Below, in pieces: positions 26,857 through 37,290 of a stretch of 53,900 bases of DNA. Source of the DNA: Lacticaseibacillus mingshuiensis (lineage in GTDB: Bacteria > Bacillota > Bacilli > Lactobacillales > Lactobacillaceae); the NCBI RefSeq assembly GCF_016861785.1, contig NZ_BOLS01000018.1, positions 1 through 53,900 of the forward strand, in the 5' to 3' direction. The notes beneath the pieces are model-generated. The model worked only from the letters and a program-made list of their open reading frames with translations, did not search any database and was not told where the DNA came from. Every line of letters starts with the position of its first letter. Position 1 is the first letter of the stretch. A program made the position numbers and the translations under genes.

Positions 26857-27834
26857 ATGGCTCAAAAAACAATGATTCAGGCGATCACCAACGCCCTTGA
26901 TCTGGAACTTGCAGCCGACCCGAAGACGCTGGTATTTGGCGAGGACGTCGGGAAAAACGGCGGGGTATTCCGCGCCACCGATGGCTTACAGGCAAAACAC
27001 GGGGAAGACCGCGTGTTCGATACGCCACTGGCGGAGTCTGGCATCGGGGGCCTCTCGATCGGTCTTGCGCTCACAGGCTGGCGGCCAATTCCGGAGATTC
27101 AGTTCTACGGCTTCATTTTTGAAGTGATGGACAGCATCGGCGGGCAAATGTCGCGTATGCGCTACCGCATGGGTAACACGCGCAATATGCCGATCACCAT
27201 TCGCGCGCCGTTTGGTGGGGGCGTCCACACCCCGGAAATGCACTCGGATAATTTTGAAGGCCTCGTTGCCCAGTTTCCTGGGATGCGCGTGGTCGTGCCG
27301 AGCAATCCGTATGATGCAAAAGGCCTGTTGATCGCCTCGATTCGCAGCAATGACCCGGTCCTGTTTTTGGAACACATGAAACTGTACCGGTCGTTCCGCG
27401 GTGAGGTGCCGGATGAAAGTTACGAGGTGCCGCTGGACAAGGCCGCGGTGAGTCGCGAAGGCAGCGATGTCTCCATCATCACGTATGGGGCGATGGTTCG
27501 TGAGGCGCTCAAGGCCGCCGATGACTTGGCCAAGGAAAATATTTCCGCCGAGGTCATCGATCTGCGCACAATCGCGCCGCTTGATGTGGAGACGATCATC
27601 GCCTCCGTTGAAAAGACGCACCGCGCCGTCGTTGTTCAGGAGGCCCAGCGCATGGGCGGTGTCGCCAGCAGCGTGATCAGTGAGATCTCCGAGCGCGCCA
27701 TTTTGTCACTTGAGGCCCCGATCGGTCGCGTGGCGGCGCCGGACACGCCATTCCCATTTGGCGAGGCCGAAAGCATCTGGCTGCCAAATGCGAAGGACAT
27801 TGAGGAAAAAGTCAAAGCGACCCTCGATTTTTAA
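26857..27834 (+). CDS. pdhB: Pyruvate dehydrogenase E1 beta subunit
   Basis: A 325-residue transketolase-like subunit that pairs with PdhA to form the E1 active site. Typical stretches are [15 protein letters not shown], the [11 protein letters not shown] loop with a ThDP-contacting Glu, [15 protein letters not shown], and the C-terminal [14 protein letters not shown] upstream lies within the end of pdhA, so translation is coupled. Confidence 0.95.
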   Translation: MAQKTMIQAITNALDLELAADPKTLVFGEDVGKNGGVFRATDGLQAKHGEDRVFDTPLAESGIGGLSIGLALTGWRPIPEIQFYGFIFEVMDSIGGQMSRMRYRMGNTRNMPITIRAPFGGGVHTPEMHSDNFEGLVAQFPGMRVVVPSNPYDAKGLLIASIRSNDPVLFLEHMKLYRSFRGEVPDESYEVPLDKAAVSREGSDVSIITYGAMVREALKAADDLAKENISAEVIDLRTIAPLDVETIIASVEKTHRAVVVQEAQRMGGVASSVISEISERAILSLEAPIGRVAAPDTPFPFGEAESIWLPNAKDIEEKVKATLDF

Positions 27835-27868
27835 TCTGCGAATCGATCAATAGAAAGGATGCCAAAGT

Positions 27869-29539
27869 ATGGCTTACGAATTCAAACTACCAGACATTGG
27901 TGAAGGCATCGCGGAAGGTGAGATCGTCAAGTGGCACGTTCAGCCAGGCGACGAGATCAAGGAAGACGATACTTTACTGGAAGTGCAAAACGATAAGTCG
28001 GTCGAAGAGATTCCATCGCCTGTTACTGGGAAGGTCACGAAGATCCTAGTTCAGGAAGGCGAAACGGCGACGGTCGGCCAAAGCCTCGTCGAGATCGATG
28101 ACGGCAGTGGCCCTGTGCAAAATGCGGCGGCGGTCGAATCGATCAAACCGGCGACCCCAACACCTGCCGCGACGCCTGCCTCTGCGCCAAGCCCCGCAGC
28201 CGGCGGTGTTTATCAGTTCAAACTGCCGGATATCGGCGAAGGCATCGCGGAAGGTGAAATCGTGAAGTGGCACGTCAAGGAAGGCGACGCCATCAAAGAA
28301 GACGACACCTTGCTGGAAGTGCAAAACGACAAATCCGTTGAAGAGATTCCATCGCCGGTCGATGGCACCGTTTTGCATATTTTGGTGCAAGAGGGCGAAA
28401 CAGCGACGGTGGGCCAAGTCCTGATCGAATTGGATGCGCCTGGCCATAACAGTGCGGCAAGTGCAGCCCCGGACGCCGCACCGACACCCGCGGCCGCTGG
28501 GAACCCCAGCTCGGCCCAAGCCCCAGCCGGTGCTCAGCCGACAACGGCGATTCCAGCTGTCGCCGATCCAAACCGGGAGATTCTGGCCATGCCATCCGTG
28601 CGTCAATATGCGCGCGAACAAGGCGTGGACATCTCGCAGGTCAGCGGCAGTGGCAAACGCGGCCGCATCACGCGCCAAGATGTGGACGCGGCCAAGGCAG
28701 GCGGCGTCCAGCCGCAAACTGCAGCCGTCGCCGCCCCGGCCGCCGCAACCCAAACTCCGGCCACCACAGCCGCTACGCCTGCTGCGCCGAAAGCCACGGC
28801 GGTCAAGCCTTATGTGCCGGATGCCAGCGTCGCCGCCCTTGAGACGCGCGAAAAGATGAGCCCGACGCGCAAGGCAATCGCCAAGGCCATGCTCAACAGT
28901 AAGGCCACCAGTCCGCATGTCACGAGCTTTGATGATGTGGAAGTCTCCAAGCTCATGGCGCACCGCAAGCGTTACAAGGAAGTGGCTGCAGCCAAAGGCA
29001 TCAAGCTGACCTTCTTGCCGTACGTGGTCAAGGCGCTCGTCACTGTTTTGCGCGACTTCCCAGAACTAAACGCCTCGATCGATAACAGCACCGACGAGAT
29101 CGTTTATAAGCATTACTTCAACATCGGCATCGCCACGGATACCCCGCACGGTTTGTACGTGCCCGTGATCAAGGATGCCAATGCCAAGTCGATGTTTGAG
29201 ATCGCCAAGGAGATCTCGGACAACGCGCAAAAGGCGCAGGACAGCAAACTTTCGGCCAAGGAAATGACAGGCGGATCGATGACGATCTCCAATGTCGGCT
29301 CGATCGGTGGGGGCTGGTTCACCCCAGTCATCAACCAGCCGGAAGTCGCGATCCTAGGGGTCGGCAAGATCGCCAAGGAGCCTTACGTCAACGAGGACGG
29401 CGAAATCGTGGTCGGTAACATGCTCAAGCTCTCGATGAGCTATGACCACCGCCTGATCGATGGGGCCCTGGCACAACGGGCGCTGAATGAACTGAAGACA
29501 CTGCTGGCAGATCCTGATCTGCTGCTAATGGAAGGGTGA
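27869..29539 (+). CDS. pdhC: Dihydrolipoamide acetyltransferase E2 with two lipoyl domains
   Basis: The 556-residue core of the complex. Two nearly identical lipoyl domains (about 1-78 and 114-190) carry lipoyl lysines K43 and K155 in [11 protein letters not shown]. Long Ala/Pro linkers follow each. The peripheral-subunit-binding domain covers about 238-276 ([19 protein letters not shown]) and the catalytic acetyltransferase domain runs from ~335 to the end, with the active-site His in SYDHRLIDG. The near-identity of the two lipoyl domains points to a recent internal duplication or gene conversion. Confidence 0.95.
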   Translation: MAYEFKLPDIGEGIAEGEIVKWHVQPGDEIKEDDTLLEVQNDKSVEEIPSPVTGKVTKILVQEGETATVGQSLVEIDDGSGPVQNAAAVESIKPATPTPAATPASAPSPAAGGVYQFKLPDIGEGIAEGEIVKWHVKEGDAIKEDDTLLEVQNDKSVEEIPSPVDGTVLHILVQEGETATVGQVLIELDAPGHNSAASAAPDAAPTPAAAGNPSSAQAPAGAQPTTAIPAVADPNREILAMPSVRQYAREQGVDISQVSGSGKRGRITRQDVDAAKAGGVQPQTAAVAAPAAATQTPATTAATPAAPKATAVKPYVPDASVAALETREKMSPTRKAIAKAMLNSKATSPHVTSFDDVEVSKLMAHRKRYKEVAAAKGIKLTFLPYVVKALVTVLRDFPELNASIDNSTDEIVYKHYFNIGIATDTPHGLYVPVIKDANAKSMFEIAKEISDNAQKAQDSKLSAKEMTGGSMTISNVGSIGGGWFTPVINQPEVAILGVGKIAKEPYVNEDGEIVVGNMLKLSMSYDHRLIDGALAQRALNELKTLLADPDLLLMEG

Positions 29540-29543
29540 GACT

Positions 29544-30947
29544 ATGGTAGTAGGTGATTTTGCGATCGATCTGGACACAGTTGTGATTGGCTCCGGCCCC
29601 GGCGGATACGTCGCGGCGATTCGGGCGGCGCAAATGGGCCAGAAGGTGACGGTCATTGAAAATACCTTCATCGGCGGGGTCTGCTTGAACGTCGGCTGCA
29701 TTCCGTCCAAGGCGCTGATCAATGCCGGCCACGCGCTGCAGGAGGCAAAAGGTGGCAGCGTCTTTGGCGTCCAAAGCAAAGGCGCGACACTGGACTGGGC
29801 GACCACCCAGGACTGGAAACAGCACAAGGTCGTGGAGCGCTTGACCGGCGGCGTATCGATGCTGTTTAAAAAGCACAAGATCGACACGGTCTGGGGCACC
29901 GCCTTTTTGAAGGATGATCACAGCCTGCGCGTGATGCAAAAAGACTCCGCGCAAACGTATACCTTCAAGCATCTGATCATCGCCACTGGGAGCCATCCAA
30001 TCGAGATTCCTGGCTTCAAGTTTGGCAACCGCATCGTGGATTCCACAGGCGGCCTCAGCCTGCCGGAAGTGCCGAAAGAATTTGTGGTCATCGGCGGCGG
30101 TTATGTCGGCTCCGAGCTTGCCAGCGCGTATGCGAATCTCGGCGCCCATGTCACGATTCTGGAAGGCACTGATTCCATCCTGCCGAATTTTGAAAAAGAC
30201 ATGGTGCAATTGGTCCTCAAGTCATTTTCAGATCGCGGCGTGACCGTCATCACCAAGGCGATGGCGAAAAATGCTGAGGAGACCAAAAATGGCGTGAAGG
30301 TGACTTACACCGCAGACGGCAAGGACCAAACGATCGACGCCGATTATGTGATGGTCACCGTTGGCCGGCGCCCCAACACGGCGGATATGGGCCTGGACAT
30401 CGTGGGCGTGAAGACCACGGACCGCGGCTTGATCGAAGTCGATCAACAGGGCCGTACCAACATCCCGACGATCTTCGCGATCGGGGATGTGGTGGCCGGC
30501 GCGGCGCTTGCCCACAAGGCGAGTTACGAAGGTAAGATCGCGGCTGAGGCCATTAGTGGCAAGGCCAGTGCGGTCGATTACAAGGCGATGCCGGCTGTGT
30601 GCTTCACGGATCCGGAACTCGCAACGACCGGTCTGACCCTGAAAGAGGCCAAGGACAAGGGCATCGACGCCAAGGCTGCGAAGTTCCCATTCGCCGCAAA
30701 CGGCCGCGCCATCAGTTTGGCGCAAACAGATGGGTTCGTGCGCCTCGTGACCAACGCGGACGGCACCGTGATCGGCGCCCAAGTCGCGGGCCCCGGCGCC
30801 TCGGATCTGATCTCCGAGCTGACCGTCGCCGTTGAAAGCGGCCTGTCCGCTGAAGACCTGGCCTTGACCATTCACCCGCATCCAACGTTGGGTGAGGCGA
30901 TCATGGACGACGCGGAACTCGCGCTCGGCATGCCAGTGAATATTTGA
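29544..30947 (+). CDS. pdhD: Dihydrolipoamide dehydrogenase E3
   Basis: A 467-residue FAD disulfide reductase that reoxidises dihydrolipoamide and reduces NAD+. FAD-binding [10 protein letters not shown], redox cysteines C47 and C52 ([12 protein letters not shown]), NAD-binding [10 protein letters not shown], and the C-terminal catalytic HPHPTLGE are all present. It starts 4 nt after pdhC and is the last gene of the operon, closed by the terminator at 30964-30998. Confidence 0.95.
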   Translation: MVVGDFAIDLDTVVIGSGPGGYVAAIRAAQMGQKVTVIENTFIGGVCLNVGCIPSKALINAGHALQEAKGGSVFGVQSKGATLDWATTQDWKQHKVVERLTGGVSMLFKKHKIDTVWGTAFLKDDHSLRVMQKDSAQTYTFKHLIIATGSHPIEIPGFKFGNRIVDSTGGLSLPEVPKEFVVIGGGYVGSELASAYANLGAHVTILEGTDSILPNFEKDMVQLVLKSFSDRGVTVITKAMAKNAEETKNGVKVTYTADGKDQTIDADYVMVTVGRRPNTADMGLDIVGVKTTDRGLIEVDQQGRTNIPTIFAIGDVVAGAALAHKASYEGKIAAEAISGKASAVDYKAMPAVCFTDPELATTGLTLKEAKDKGIDAKAAKFPFAANGRAISLAQTDGFVRLVTNADGTVIGAQVAGPGASDLISELTVAVESGLSAEDLALTIHPHPTLGEAIMDDAELALGMPVNI

Positions 30948-30963
30948 CCGCAGTATTACAGTT

Positions 30964-30998
30964 GTGCGACATTTCACGCGAAATGTCGCATTTTTTTG
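30964..30998 (+). terminator. pdhABCD terminator
   Basis: TGCGACATTTC/GAAATGTCGCA, an 11-bp perfect stem with a 4-nt loop and seven T. Confidence 0.93.
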
Positions 30999-31024
30999 TC
31001 TTCCTACAATTAAATAGGTAAAAT
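30996..31024 (+). promoter_or_regulatory. Promoter of the LDH-like gene
   Basis: TTGTCT (30996-31001), 17-bp spacer, TAAAAT (31019-31024). The -35 is embedded in the T-run of the pdh terminator. Confidence 0.55.
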
Positions 31025-31054
31025 TATGTTAAGAGTTTGGGGGAGGTATGTGCC

Positions 31055-31936
31055 ATGCAACAGATCGTGATCAGCGGGGCGCCAGAAAACGTGACCGCAC
31101 TTGCGCAGTCCTTACTGACAAGTCGCGTGTCTTTGGCGATCGCCGTGTCGCATCCGGAAGAGGCGCTGGCCGCCGCGGCTGCCGTGACGACCAATACCGT
31201 TGTGCCTTTATCCGCGAAGGCTTGGCCGCAAGTGGCGGTTCTCATCATCACGGCATATCCGGTTGCCGAAAACGCAGATTGGCTGGCGACACAGCTTGCC
31301 GGCATGCGCCAAGTGATCAACGAGGCGATGGACAAGGGCTTTACGGGGAAAATTCTCATCGCTGCGCCTCAGGATGAGATCCTGACCTATTTTGCCCAGC
31401 GCTTCTCGGGCCTGGCGAAAAAAGCGGTGGTGGGGCTCGGCACATTCGGCTTGACCCGGACGTTTGAAAACACAGTCGCGACCTCGCTTGCGGTGCCGCG
31501 CACCAGCGTGACCGCCTATGCAGTCGGCACCGCGACGGATTTTGTCCTGATGTGGAGCCGCGCCTATGTCGGGGCGACGCCGGTCTTGAGTTTGCTGCGG
31601 AATGCGGACGGCACCCAAAGCCCGTTGATGGCAGAGGTCCAAACCGCCTGCGATGCCTTTGCCAAAGCCGACCAAGCCGCGGTGCGGCCTCTGTTGGTCG
31701 AGCGCGTGTTGGCTGCTTTTGCCGGCGAGTCGCTGTTGACCTCGCTGATGGCCGTGCCGGAAAATAGTGACGAGCCAGTGGCCGCGGCTCGGCCCTTAGT
31801 CTGCGATGCCGATGGGGTGCGCCGGCTCAGTGACCTGCTGGGTTCGGAAGCCGAGGAAGCGGCGCTGTCAGAGGTGCTGGCCGCGGTGTCCGAGCAGCTC
31901 ACCGCGATCGAAAAAGGAGATTCAAATGAAGCCTAA
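31055..31936 (+). CDS. LDH/MDH-superfamily protein lacking catalytic residues
   Basis: A 293-residue protein that follows the L-lactate/malate dehydrogenase fold. An N-terminal nucleotide-binding region is present, KILIAAPQDEILTYFAQRFSG corresponds to the LDH NPVD.LTY segment, and KKAVVGLGTFGLTRTFEN to the V.GSGT.LD.ARFR segment. The substrate-binding Asp of LD.AR is Thr here, the Arg pair is lost, and the catalytic His of GEHGD is replaced (AVGTATDF). The first glycine-rich loop is also poor. It should not be an active dehydrogenase, so a regulatory or structural role is more likely. GGGGGAGG precedes the ATG by 8-9 nt. It is coupled to the UPF0223 gene. Confidence 0.7.
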   Translation: MQQIVISGAPENVTALAQSLLTSRVSLAIAVSHPEEALAAAAAVTTNTVVPLSAKAWPQVAVLIITAYPVAENADWLATQLAGMRQVINEAMDKGFTGKILIAAPQDEILTYFAQRFSGLAKKAVVGLGTFGLTRTFENTVATSLAVPRTSVTAYAVGTATDFVLMWSRAYVGATPVLSLLRNADGTQSPLMAEVQTACDAFAKADQAAVRPLLVERVLAAFAGESLLTSLMAVPENSDEPVAAARPLVCDADGVRRLSDLLGSEAEEAALSEVLAAVSEQLTAIEKGDSNEA

Positions 31937-32207
31937 TTATCAATACCCACTGGACATCGACTGGACCACCGACGAAATGGTCAAAGTCACCACATTTTAT
32001 TCCCTGGTTGAAGATGCCTATGAAAAAGGCGCCGACCGCAACAATTTGCTGGCGGCGTATCGCGGCTTCAAAACCGTGGTGCCGGACAAGAGCACGGAAA
32101 AGCAGCTCGATAAACAATTCGAGGCGGCATCCGGTTACTCGCTTTACGCGGTCGTCCAGCTGGCGAAAAATGGGTCGGAGAAACATATCAAAGTAAAAGT
32201 GGGGTGA
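31926..32207 (+). CDS. UPF0223 family protein
   Basis: A 93-residue soluble protein of the UPF0223 family (B. subtilis YktA-like), beginning MKPNYQYPLDIDWTT with the usual DGFK-like GFKTVVPDK centre. The function is unknown. The ATG lies 11 nt inside the end of the preceding gene and follows AAAGGAG by 6 nt. In Bacillota this family sits next to an inositol monophosphatase gene, as here. Confidence 0.85.
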   Translation: MKPNYQYPLDIDWTTDEMVKVTTFYSLVEDAYEKGADRNNLLAAYRGFKTVVPDKSTEKQLDKQFEAASGYSLYAVVQLAKNGSEKHIKVKVG

Positions 32208-32208
32208 C

Positions 32209-32988
32209 ATGATGCTTGATCTGAAACGACTGGAAAATGAATTGATGGCTTGGCTGGGCGAGTCGCGGGTCCGCATTTTGGACGCCATGAACACCCCGCT
32301 GCATGTGGACGTGAAATCTGGTCGCAACGATCTGGTCACCAATGTCGATAAAGCCAACCAGCGATTTTTGACCGGCAAGATTCTGGCCGCTTATCCCGAC
32401 GCGCGCATTGAAGGCGAAGAGGGCACCGGTGACAAAGTCCACGACCTGGCTGGCATCGTGTTTTTCCTCGACCCGATCGATGGCACGATGAATTTCGTCA
32501 AGCAACATGCGAATTTTGCCGTGATGATCGGTGTCTATGAAAATGGCGCGCCGCGGTTCGGGGCGATTCTCGACGTCATGCGCAATGAGGTCCTGACTGG
32601 TGGACCGACCGTGGCACCGAAACGCAATGGTCGCCGCCTGCCGCTGCCCAAGGATCACGAGCTGAAAGACGGACTGATGGGCGCCAGCGGCCCGTTGCTG
32701 ATTCACAATAAGCTAAACGTGCAGGCGATCAACGAGGCAAGCTCCGGCACGCGTATCACGGGCAGCGCCGGCATGGAGTTCAAGGCGATCATCGAAGGCC
32801 AGCAGATCGGCTACATCTCCTACCTCCAGCCATGGGACGTGGCGGCGGGGATGGCGATCGGCGCGCATTTCGGCCTCCAGGTCACGCGCCCGGACGGCAA
32901 GGCGATCAACATGCTCGAGCCCGGGTTCGTGGTCGCCGCGCTGCCAAGTGCCTACCGGGAGATACGCCAGTTGATCGTGGTCGATTAA
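32209..32988 (+). CDS. Inositol monophosphatase family protein
   Basis: A 259-residue Mg2+-dependent phosphatase of the IMPase/SuhB/FBPase family. Metal-binding motifs are EGEEGTGD, DPIDGTMNF and the C-terminal WDVAAGMAI. The natural substrate in lactobacilli is uncertain (inositol phosphate, NADP(H) or others). It starts 1 nt after the UPF0223 stop, with the GGGG of that gene's end as ribosome site. It is the last gene of this operon; a terminator follows at 33077. Confidence 0.88.
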   Translation: MMLDLKRLENELMAWLGESRVRILDAMNTPLHVDVKSGRNDLVTNVDKANQRFLTGKILAAYPDARIEGEEGTGDKVHDLAGIVFFLDPIDGTMNFVKQHANFAVMIGVYENGAPRFGAILDVMRNEVLTGGPTVAPKRNGRRLPLPKDHELKDGLMGASGPLLIHNKLNVQAINEASSGTRITGSAGMEFKAIIEGQQIGYISYLQPWDVAAGMAIGAHFGLQVTRPDGKAINMLEPGFVVAALPSAYREIRQLIVVD

Positions 32989-33076
32989 GGAAAAATACGG
33001 CGAAGTGCGCGGTGAGTCTCGCGCTTGGTAGGGAAGCAAAGTGATGCCATTACACACTAGGTGGCCGTTTGTGTCG

Positions 33077-33110
33077 GGGTCAGACCGTTGTTTTGGGTCT
33101 GGCTTTTTTG
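33077..33110 (+). terminator. Terminator after the inositol monophosphatase gene
   Basis: GTCAGACC/GGTCTGGC stem (one G-T pair), 8-nt loop, six T. The following 33111-33550 has no gene I can support; it holds a perfect TGTGAT-GCC-ATCACA hairpin (33413-33427) and a GTGATGCCAT motif repeated from about 33042. Confidence 0.8.
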
Positions 33111-33553
33111 ATTTGTGCGCGGTGAAAGACGCTTCACAGAAAGTTGATAGACCGGCATTTTAGCTGGTTTGGGCGGGCACGGTTAGGGAGCAATGGGGTC
33201 GCTGGTGGCCAAACCCGCGTCGGATGGGCGTTTTCGGGGTGTCACGGGCTGTCTCAGAGGCGCGCTAGAAGGTCGACTTCGACCAGTTATCGTGCTTCTG
33301 ATCCCAAACCGAGCGTTAAATGCGCCTAGGCGGAATTTGAGTCATCTGGGAAACGGCGGTCATCTTCGTGTGATGGGGCGACATTTGTTTTGGGTGGCGT
33401 GATACCTTGTGTGATGCCATCACATTATTTCCGACAGGGCGCAAAAAGCCTCGTCAGCGACGACCCGACACCGGCAGATTGCGTTTCTTCTTGCGCATTG
33501 GGCGCACGATGAAAGGGCATTCTTTTCGCCACCTGCGCACTTTTCAGAAAAAC

Positions 33554-33582
33554 GAGACAGACGCTTGCTGGTGTGCTATAAT
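33554..33582 (+). promoter_or_regulatory. typA promoter
   Basis: GAGACA (33554-33559), 17-bp spacer, consensus TATAAT (33577-33582) with TGC upstream. It implies a leader of about 290 nt before the typA start. Confidence 0.65.
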
Positions 33583-33589
33583 TTTAATT

Positions 33590-33881
33590 CGGATACTGTG
33601 TCGCAGGACACGCTTTTTTAATGAAGACAATTCACGATTTCTTTCAGGAAGCGCGGAATTGTCCGTAACCGCCATTGCGGTTACAAGCCGTTTGATGGCG
33701 ATGAGCCGTCAAACCACGGAACCACAATGGCGCGGGACGCGCCTTGGTCAACAGCCGTTGTTGCAGTGCAAACGCATCGTGCGAATGCATTGCCATCGGT
33801 GTTCCCAGAAGCAGAGCCATTTTTGGCCAGGCGGTCACCAGTTTACGCATCCAAGTGCACGTTTGAAAGGGAGTAGAATAC
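33590..33881 (+). promoter_or_regulatory. Long hairpin-rich typA leader
   Basis: The first hairpin is terminator-like: GTGTC-GCAG-GACAC-GC then six T (33598-33619). A 15-codon ATG frame follows at 33621-33668. Then come a series of tight hairpins: GTAACCGC-CATT-GCGGTTAC, GTTTGA.GGC/GCC.TCAAAC, GGCGCG-GGA-CGCGCC and CAAC-AGCC-GTTG. The pattern suggests attenuation or cold/translation-responsive control of typA, whose homologue BipA acts under cold and stress. No known leader family is recognised. Confidence 0.5.
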
Positions 33882-35726
33882 TTGACAACTCGCGACGATA
33901 TTCGCAACATTGCGATCATTGCCCATGTTGACCACGGTAAGACCACGCTGGTCAACGAAATGCTGAAGCAATCCGATACTTTGGCGGAACACATGCAGAT
34001 TGGGGACCGTGCCCTCGATTCCAACGCGATCGAAAAGGAACGCGGGATCACTATCTTGTCGAAGAACACGGCGGTCAAATACGGCGACACGACGATCAAC
34101 ATCGTGGACACCCCAGGGCATGCCGATTTCGGCGGCGAAGTAGAACGAATCATGAAGATGGTCGATGGCGTTTTGCTGGTCGTTGATGCGTTCGAAGGCA
34201 CCATGCCGCAGACGCGCTTTGTTTTGAAAAAAGCGCTCGAGCAGCATCTGACCCCGGTTGTTGTCATCAACAAGATCGACCGCCCAGGCGCACGTCCGGA
34301 AGAAGTTGTCGACGAAGTCCTTTCTCTTTTCATCGAATTGGGTGCGGATGACGATCAGCTTGAATTCCCGATCGTTTACACCAGTGCGGTCAACGGGACG
34401 TCCAGCTATGACTCGGATCCCGCAAAGCAGGAACATACGATGGTGCCGCTGTTTGATACGATCGTGAAGACGATTCCGGCGCCGATCGACAACTCCGACG
34501 AGCCGCTTCAGTTCCAAGTCGCGATGCTCGATTACAACGACTATGTTGGCCGTATCGGGATCGGCCGCGTGTTCCGTGGCACGATCTCTGTCGGCGACCA
34601 AGTTTCTGTTTTGAAGCTTGACGGCTCGAAGAAAAACTTCCGCGTCACCAAGATCTTCGGCTTCTTTGGTTTGAAGCGGGTGGAAGTTCAGACGGCCAAG
34701 GCTGGCGATCTGATTGCCGTTTCCGGGATGGACGACATTTACGTCGGCGAGACCGTGGCGGCTGCGGACACCCCTGAAGCATTGCCGATCTTGCGGATCG
34801 ATCCGCCGACATTGCAGATGATGTTCATGCAAAACGACAGCCCATTTGCCGGTCGCGAAGGCGACAAGGTCACCGCGCGCAAGTTGGAAGACCGACTCAA
34901 GGCGCAGCTTCAGACCGATGTTTCCCTGCGTGTTGAAGACACCGACCAGGCCGGGGCCTGGATGGTTTCCGGTCGTGGCGAGCTGCATCTGTCGATCTTG
35001 ATCGAAGAGATGCGTCGCGAAGGCTTTGAACTGCAACTCGGTCGTCCAGAAGTTATCTACCGCGAGATCGACGGCCAGCTCTGCGAACCGTTTGAAGAGG
35101 TCCAGATCGACACGCCAGAACAATACACCGGCTCGATCATCGACGCGATGTCTCAGCGCAAAGCGGAAATGAAGGACATGCAAAACGAAGGCAACGGTCA
35201 GACCCGTCTGATCTTCCTTGCCCCGTCTCGCGGCTTGATCGGCTATTCGACCGAGTTCCTTTCCTCCACTGGCGGCTACGGCATCATGAACCACACCTTC
35301 GAAAAATACTTGCCAGTTATCCGCAACTGGCAGCCAGGCCGTAACACCGGTGCGTTGGTCTCCATCAACACCGGCGCGGCGACCCTGTACTCCCTTCAAA
35401 GCATCGAGGATCGCGGCACGCTGTTCATCAATGCCGGCGTTGAAGTTTACGAAGGCATGATCGTCGGCGAAAACAATCGTGAAAACGATATTGCCGTCAA
35501 CGCGACCAAGGGGAAGAACCTGACCAACACCCGTGCTTCTGGTAAGGACCACGCCGCGGCCATCAAGACCCCACGTGATCTGACCCTTGAAGAGTCCCTC
35601 GAGTTCCTGAACGAAGACGAACTTTGCGAAGTAACACCACAGAGCGTCCGTCTGCGCAAGAAGATCTTGAACACCAACGAGCGTGGCAAGTTCGACAAAC
35701 GCAAGAAGATGTCCACGAACGACTAA
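33882..35726 (+). CDS. typA: Translational GTPase TypA/BipA
   Basis: A 614-residue ribosome-associated GTPase of the EF-G-like family, needed for ribosome assembly and growth under cold or stress. GTPase motifs: G1 AHVDHGKTT near residue 14, [25 protein letters not shown]-like domains and the BipA-specific C-terminal region ([20 protein letters not shown]) follow. The start is TTG, 8 nt after AAAGGGAG. Monocistronic. Confidence 0.96.
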   Translation: MTTRDDIRNIAIIAHVDHGKTTLVNEMLKQSDTLAEHMQIGDRALDSNAIEKERGITILSKNTAVKYGDTTINIVDTPGHADFGGEVERIMKMVDGVLLVVDAFEGTMPQTRFVLKKALEQHLTPVVVINKIDRPGARPEEVVDEVLSLFIELGADDDQLEFPIVYTSAVNGTSSYDSDPAKQEHTMVPLFDTIVKTIPAPIDNSDEPLQFQVAMLDYNDYVGRIGIGRVFRGTISVGDQVSVLKLDGSKKNFRVTKIFGFFGLKRVEVQTAKAGDLIAVSGMDDIYVGETVAAADTPEALPILRIDPPTLQMMFMQNDSPFAGREGDKVTARKLEDRLKAQLQTDVSLRVEDTDQAGAWMVSGRGELHLSILIEEMRREGFELQLGRPEVIYREIDGQLCEPFEEVQIDTPEQYTGSIIDAMSQRKAEMKDMQNEGNGQTRLIFLAPSRGLIGYSTEFLSSTGGYGIMNHTFEKYLPVIRNWQPGRNTGALVSINTGAATLYSLQSIEDRGTLFINAGVEVYEGMIVGENNRENDIAVNATKGKNLTNTRASGKDHAAAIKTPRDLTLEESLEFLNEDELCEVTPQSVRLRKKILNTNERGKFDKRKKMSTND

Positions 35727-35739
35727 TTGAAAGCCAACG

Positions 35740-35778
35740 AAGGCCACCGCAGGAAAAATTCTGTGGTGGCCTTTTTTT
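35740..35778 (+). terminator. typA terminator
   Basis: AAGGCCACCGCAG/CTGTGGTGGCCTT, a 13-bp stem with one G-T pair, followed by seven T. Confidence 0.93.
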
Positions 35779-35897
35779 GCATCCAGCTCGGGTAGTTGCC
35801 TCTGGAAAATAGCGCGATTCTTTAGTTCGACAGGGGGCGGGAACCACAGCGCGTTGCCTCATTGTGGCAGAGGGGTCAGTTCCCAGTTTCAGCGAAG

Positions 35898-35931
35898 CAA
35901 AAAAGCCATCCACCTTCGCAGATGAATGACT
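35898..35931 (-). terminator. pepC terminator
   Basis: Minus strand AGTCATTCATC pairs with GGTGGATGGCT through several G-T pairs over a short loop, then six T. Confidence 0.65.
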
Positions 35932-35967
35932 TCTTCGGGGCTGACCCAACCGGTAGCTAGATCGCGA

Positions 35968-37290
35968 TTAGTGCAGGCTGTCCCAGCTCGGCAACTCGAT
36001 CGGCGTGGTTGCCGCGGCGGCCAAGATCTTCTCGGACAGATAGTCCTTGTTGATAGCCGCTTCATAAACATAATCATCGAACCACTTAGCATCGGCGACA
36101 TAATAGCCGTCGTTACCGTTTTCTTTGCCCCAGGAATTCTCGACCTTCCAGCGGCGCGGCTGGCCATCGACCAAGTCGACCCCGGTGAGGGTCATCGCAT
36201 GGGAGACTTCGGCTTCGCCAGTGGCAAAACGCGTCGCCTTGTCCATGGTCAGATCAAGGTCGAACAGCTGGCCGAAATCATACAGGCCGCCTTTGAGGGC
36301 ACCGGACTTGCGCTCCATGTCCTGCAAGACATCATTGCCGAACCAGACCGCTTCGCCGCCTTGGAGCTGCGCAATGGCCGCTGCCTTGAGATCCGCTTCC
36401 GGCACGTTGACGAAGATGATCGGCCGGCCGCCGACTACGGTATTTTGTGATGGAATCGTATAAGCCTGATAATAGTTTTTCCCGGCTTCCGGCGTGGAAA
36501 CAAGGGTGACGAACTCGGCGAGATCCCAGCCGACATATTTTTCATAAAAAGACTTCGGAGTCAGATCACGATCGATGTGATATTCTTTCTTGTCGTCGCG
36601 ATATTCGAAATCAAATGTTGCCGGGACGGTCCCATACGCATAGGCCAGGATGCGGTAGATGTCGCTGAGCATCGCTTGTTTCGTCGCCGCCAGGGTATCG
36701 GCTGAGGCGCCTGCCGCAAATGCGGTGCGCAAGTCGCTGGCGTCTTTGCGTAATTTAAGATTGAGGACCGAGTTGAGTTCGGTGGTGTTTTCGCTGTTGT
36801 ACGTTTCCGGCATCACGGACTTTGGCACGATGCCGTATTTGGCGATCAGCGCCGGCGCGTTGTCGAACTGCCCGCCATCGCCGTTTGGCTGGCTCAACAG
36901 ATCGCTCAGTGCACGATCGTCCAGCGGCTTGTCCGCGCTGCTCAAGATGGCCTCAAGGAACAGGTTGGATTTTTCAAGGCGATCATAGAACGCAAGGAAG
37001 GCCTGGGAAAATTCAAGGTCCTTGACCCCGATCTTCTTTGCCACGGCATGCCGCATGGTGTTCAGCTCAGAAAACAGCCAGCAGCGGCCGCTATGTTTCT
37101 GGTTCGCAACGGCGCCCGTGTCGAGCTCAACGGAAAAAACAGGGGTGACGGCTTCGTCGTGCAGCGCGGATTGAATCGCGGCTTTGGGGCCGACGTTTTG
37201 AACGGCCTTGGCGACAACATCGCTGGCTGGTTTGGCGGCTAGTTCTTTGCGAAACGCATCGATCTGGTCAAACGAAATTGCATTAGACAT
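35968..37290 (-). CDS. pepC: Aminopeptidase C (bleomycin hydrolase family)
   Basis: A 440-residue cysteine aminopeptidase of family C1B, a cytoplasmic hexamer that trims peptides from casein breakdown. The active site is complete: Gln in NQKHSGRCWLF with the catalytic Cys (near residue 70), His in VSHAMTLTG, and Asn in KVENSWG. HSGRCW rather than SSGRCW is the variant seen in PepE/PepG-type relatives, so the exact paralogue is uncertain. AAGGAGG lies about 8 nt before the ATG. The leader contains a GGCGC-GT-GGCGCC hairpin. It is divergent from ftsW; the 274-bp gap also holds an inverted repeat CCGCTGAC/GTCAGCGG. Confidence 0.93.
   Translation of the reverse strand: MSNAISFDQIDAFRKELAAKPASDVVAKAVQNVGPKAAIQSALHDEAVTPVFSVELDTGAVANQKHSGRCWLFSELNTMRHAVAKKIGVKDLEFSQAFLAFYDRLEKSNLFLEAILSSADKPLDDRALSDLLSQPNGDGGQFDNAPALIAKYGIVPKSVMPETYNSENTTELNSVLNLKLRKDASDLRTAFAAGASADTLAATKQAMLSDIYRILAYAYGTVPATFDFEYRDDKKEYHIDRDLTPKSFYEKYVGWDLAEFVTLVSTPEAGKNYYQAYTIPSQNTVVGGRPIIFVNVPEADLKAAAIAQLQGGEAVWFGNDVLQDMERKSGALKGGLYDFGQLFDLDLTMDKATRFATGEAEVSHAMTLTGVDLVDGQPRRWKVENSWGKENGNDGYYVADAKWFDDYVYEAAINKDYLSEKILAAAATTPIELPSWDSLH

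Noticed and set aside
33407-33931. 174-codon frame running across the typA promoter and start
   Set aside because: Cys/Arg-rich sequence with no family, spanning a good promoter and several hairpins; incompatible with coding.
33843-35747. Long minus-strand frame of 634 codons opposite typA
   Set aside because: It is the mirror of a perfectly conserved typA; high GC in codon position 3 leaves the antisense frame free of stops. No ribosome site or family.
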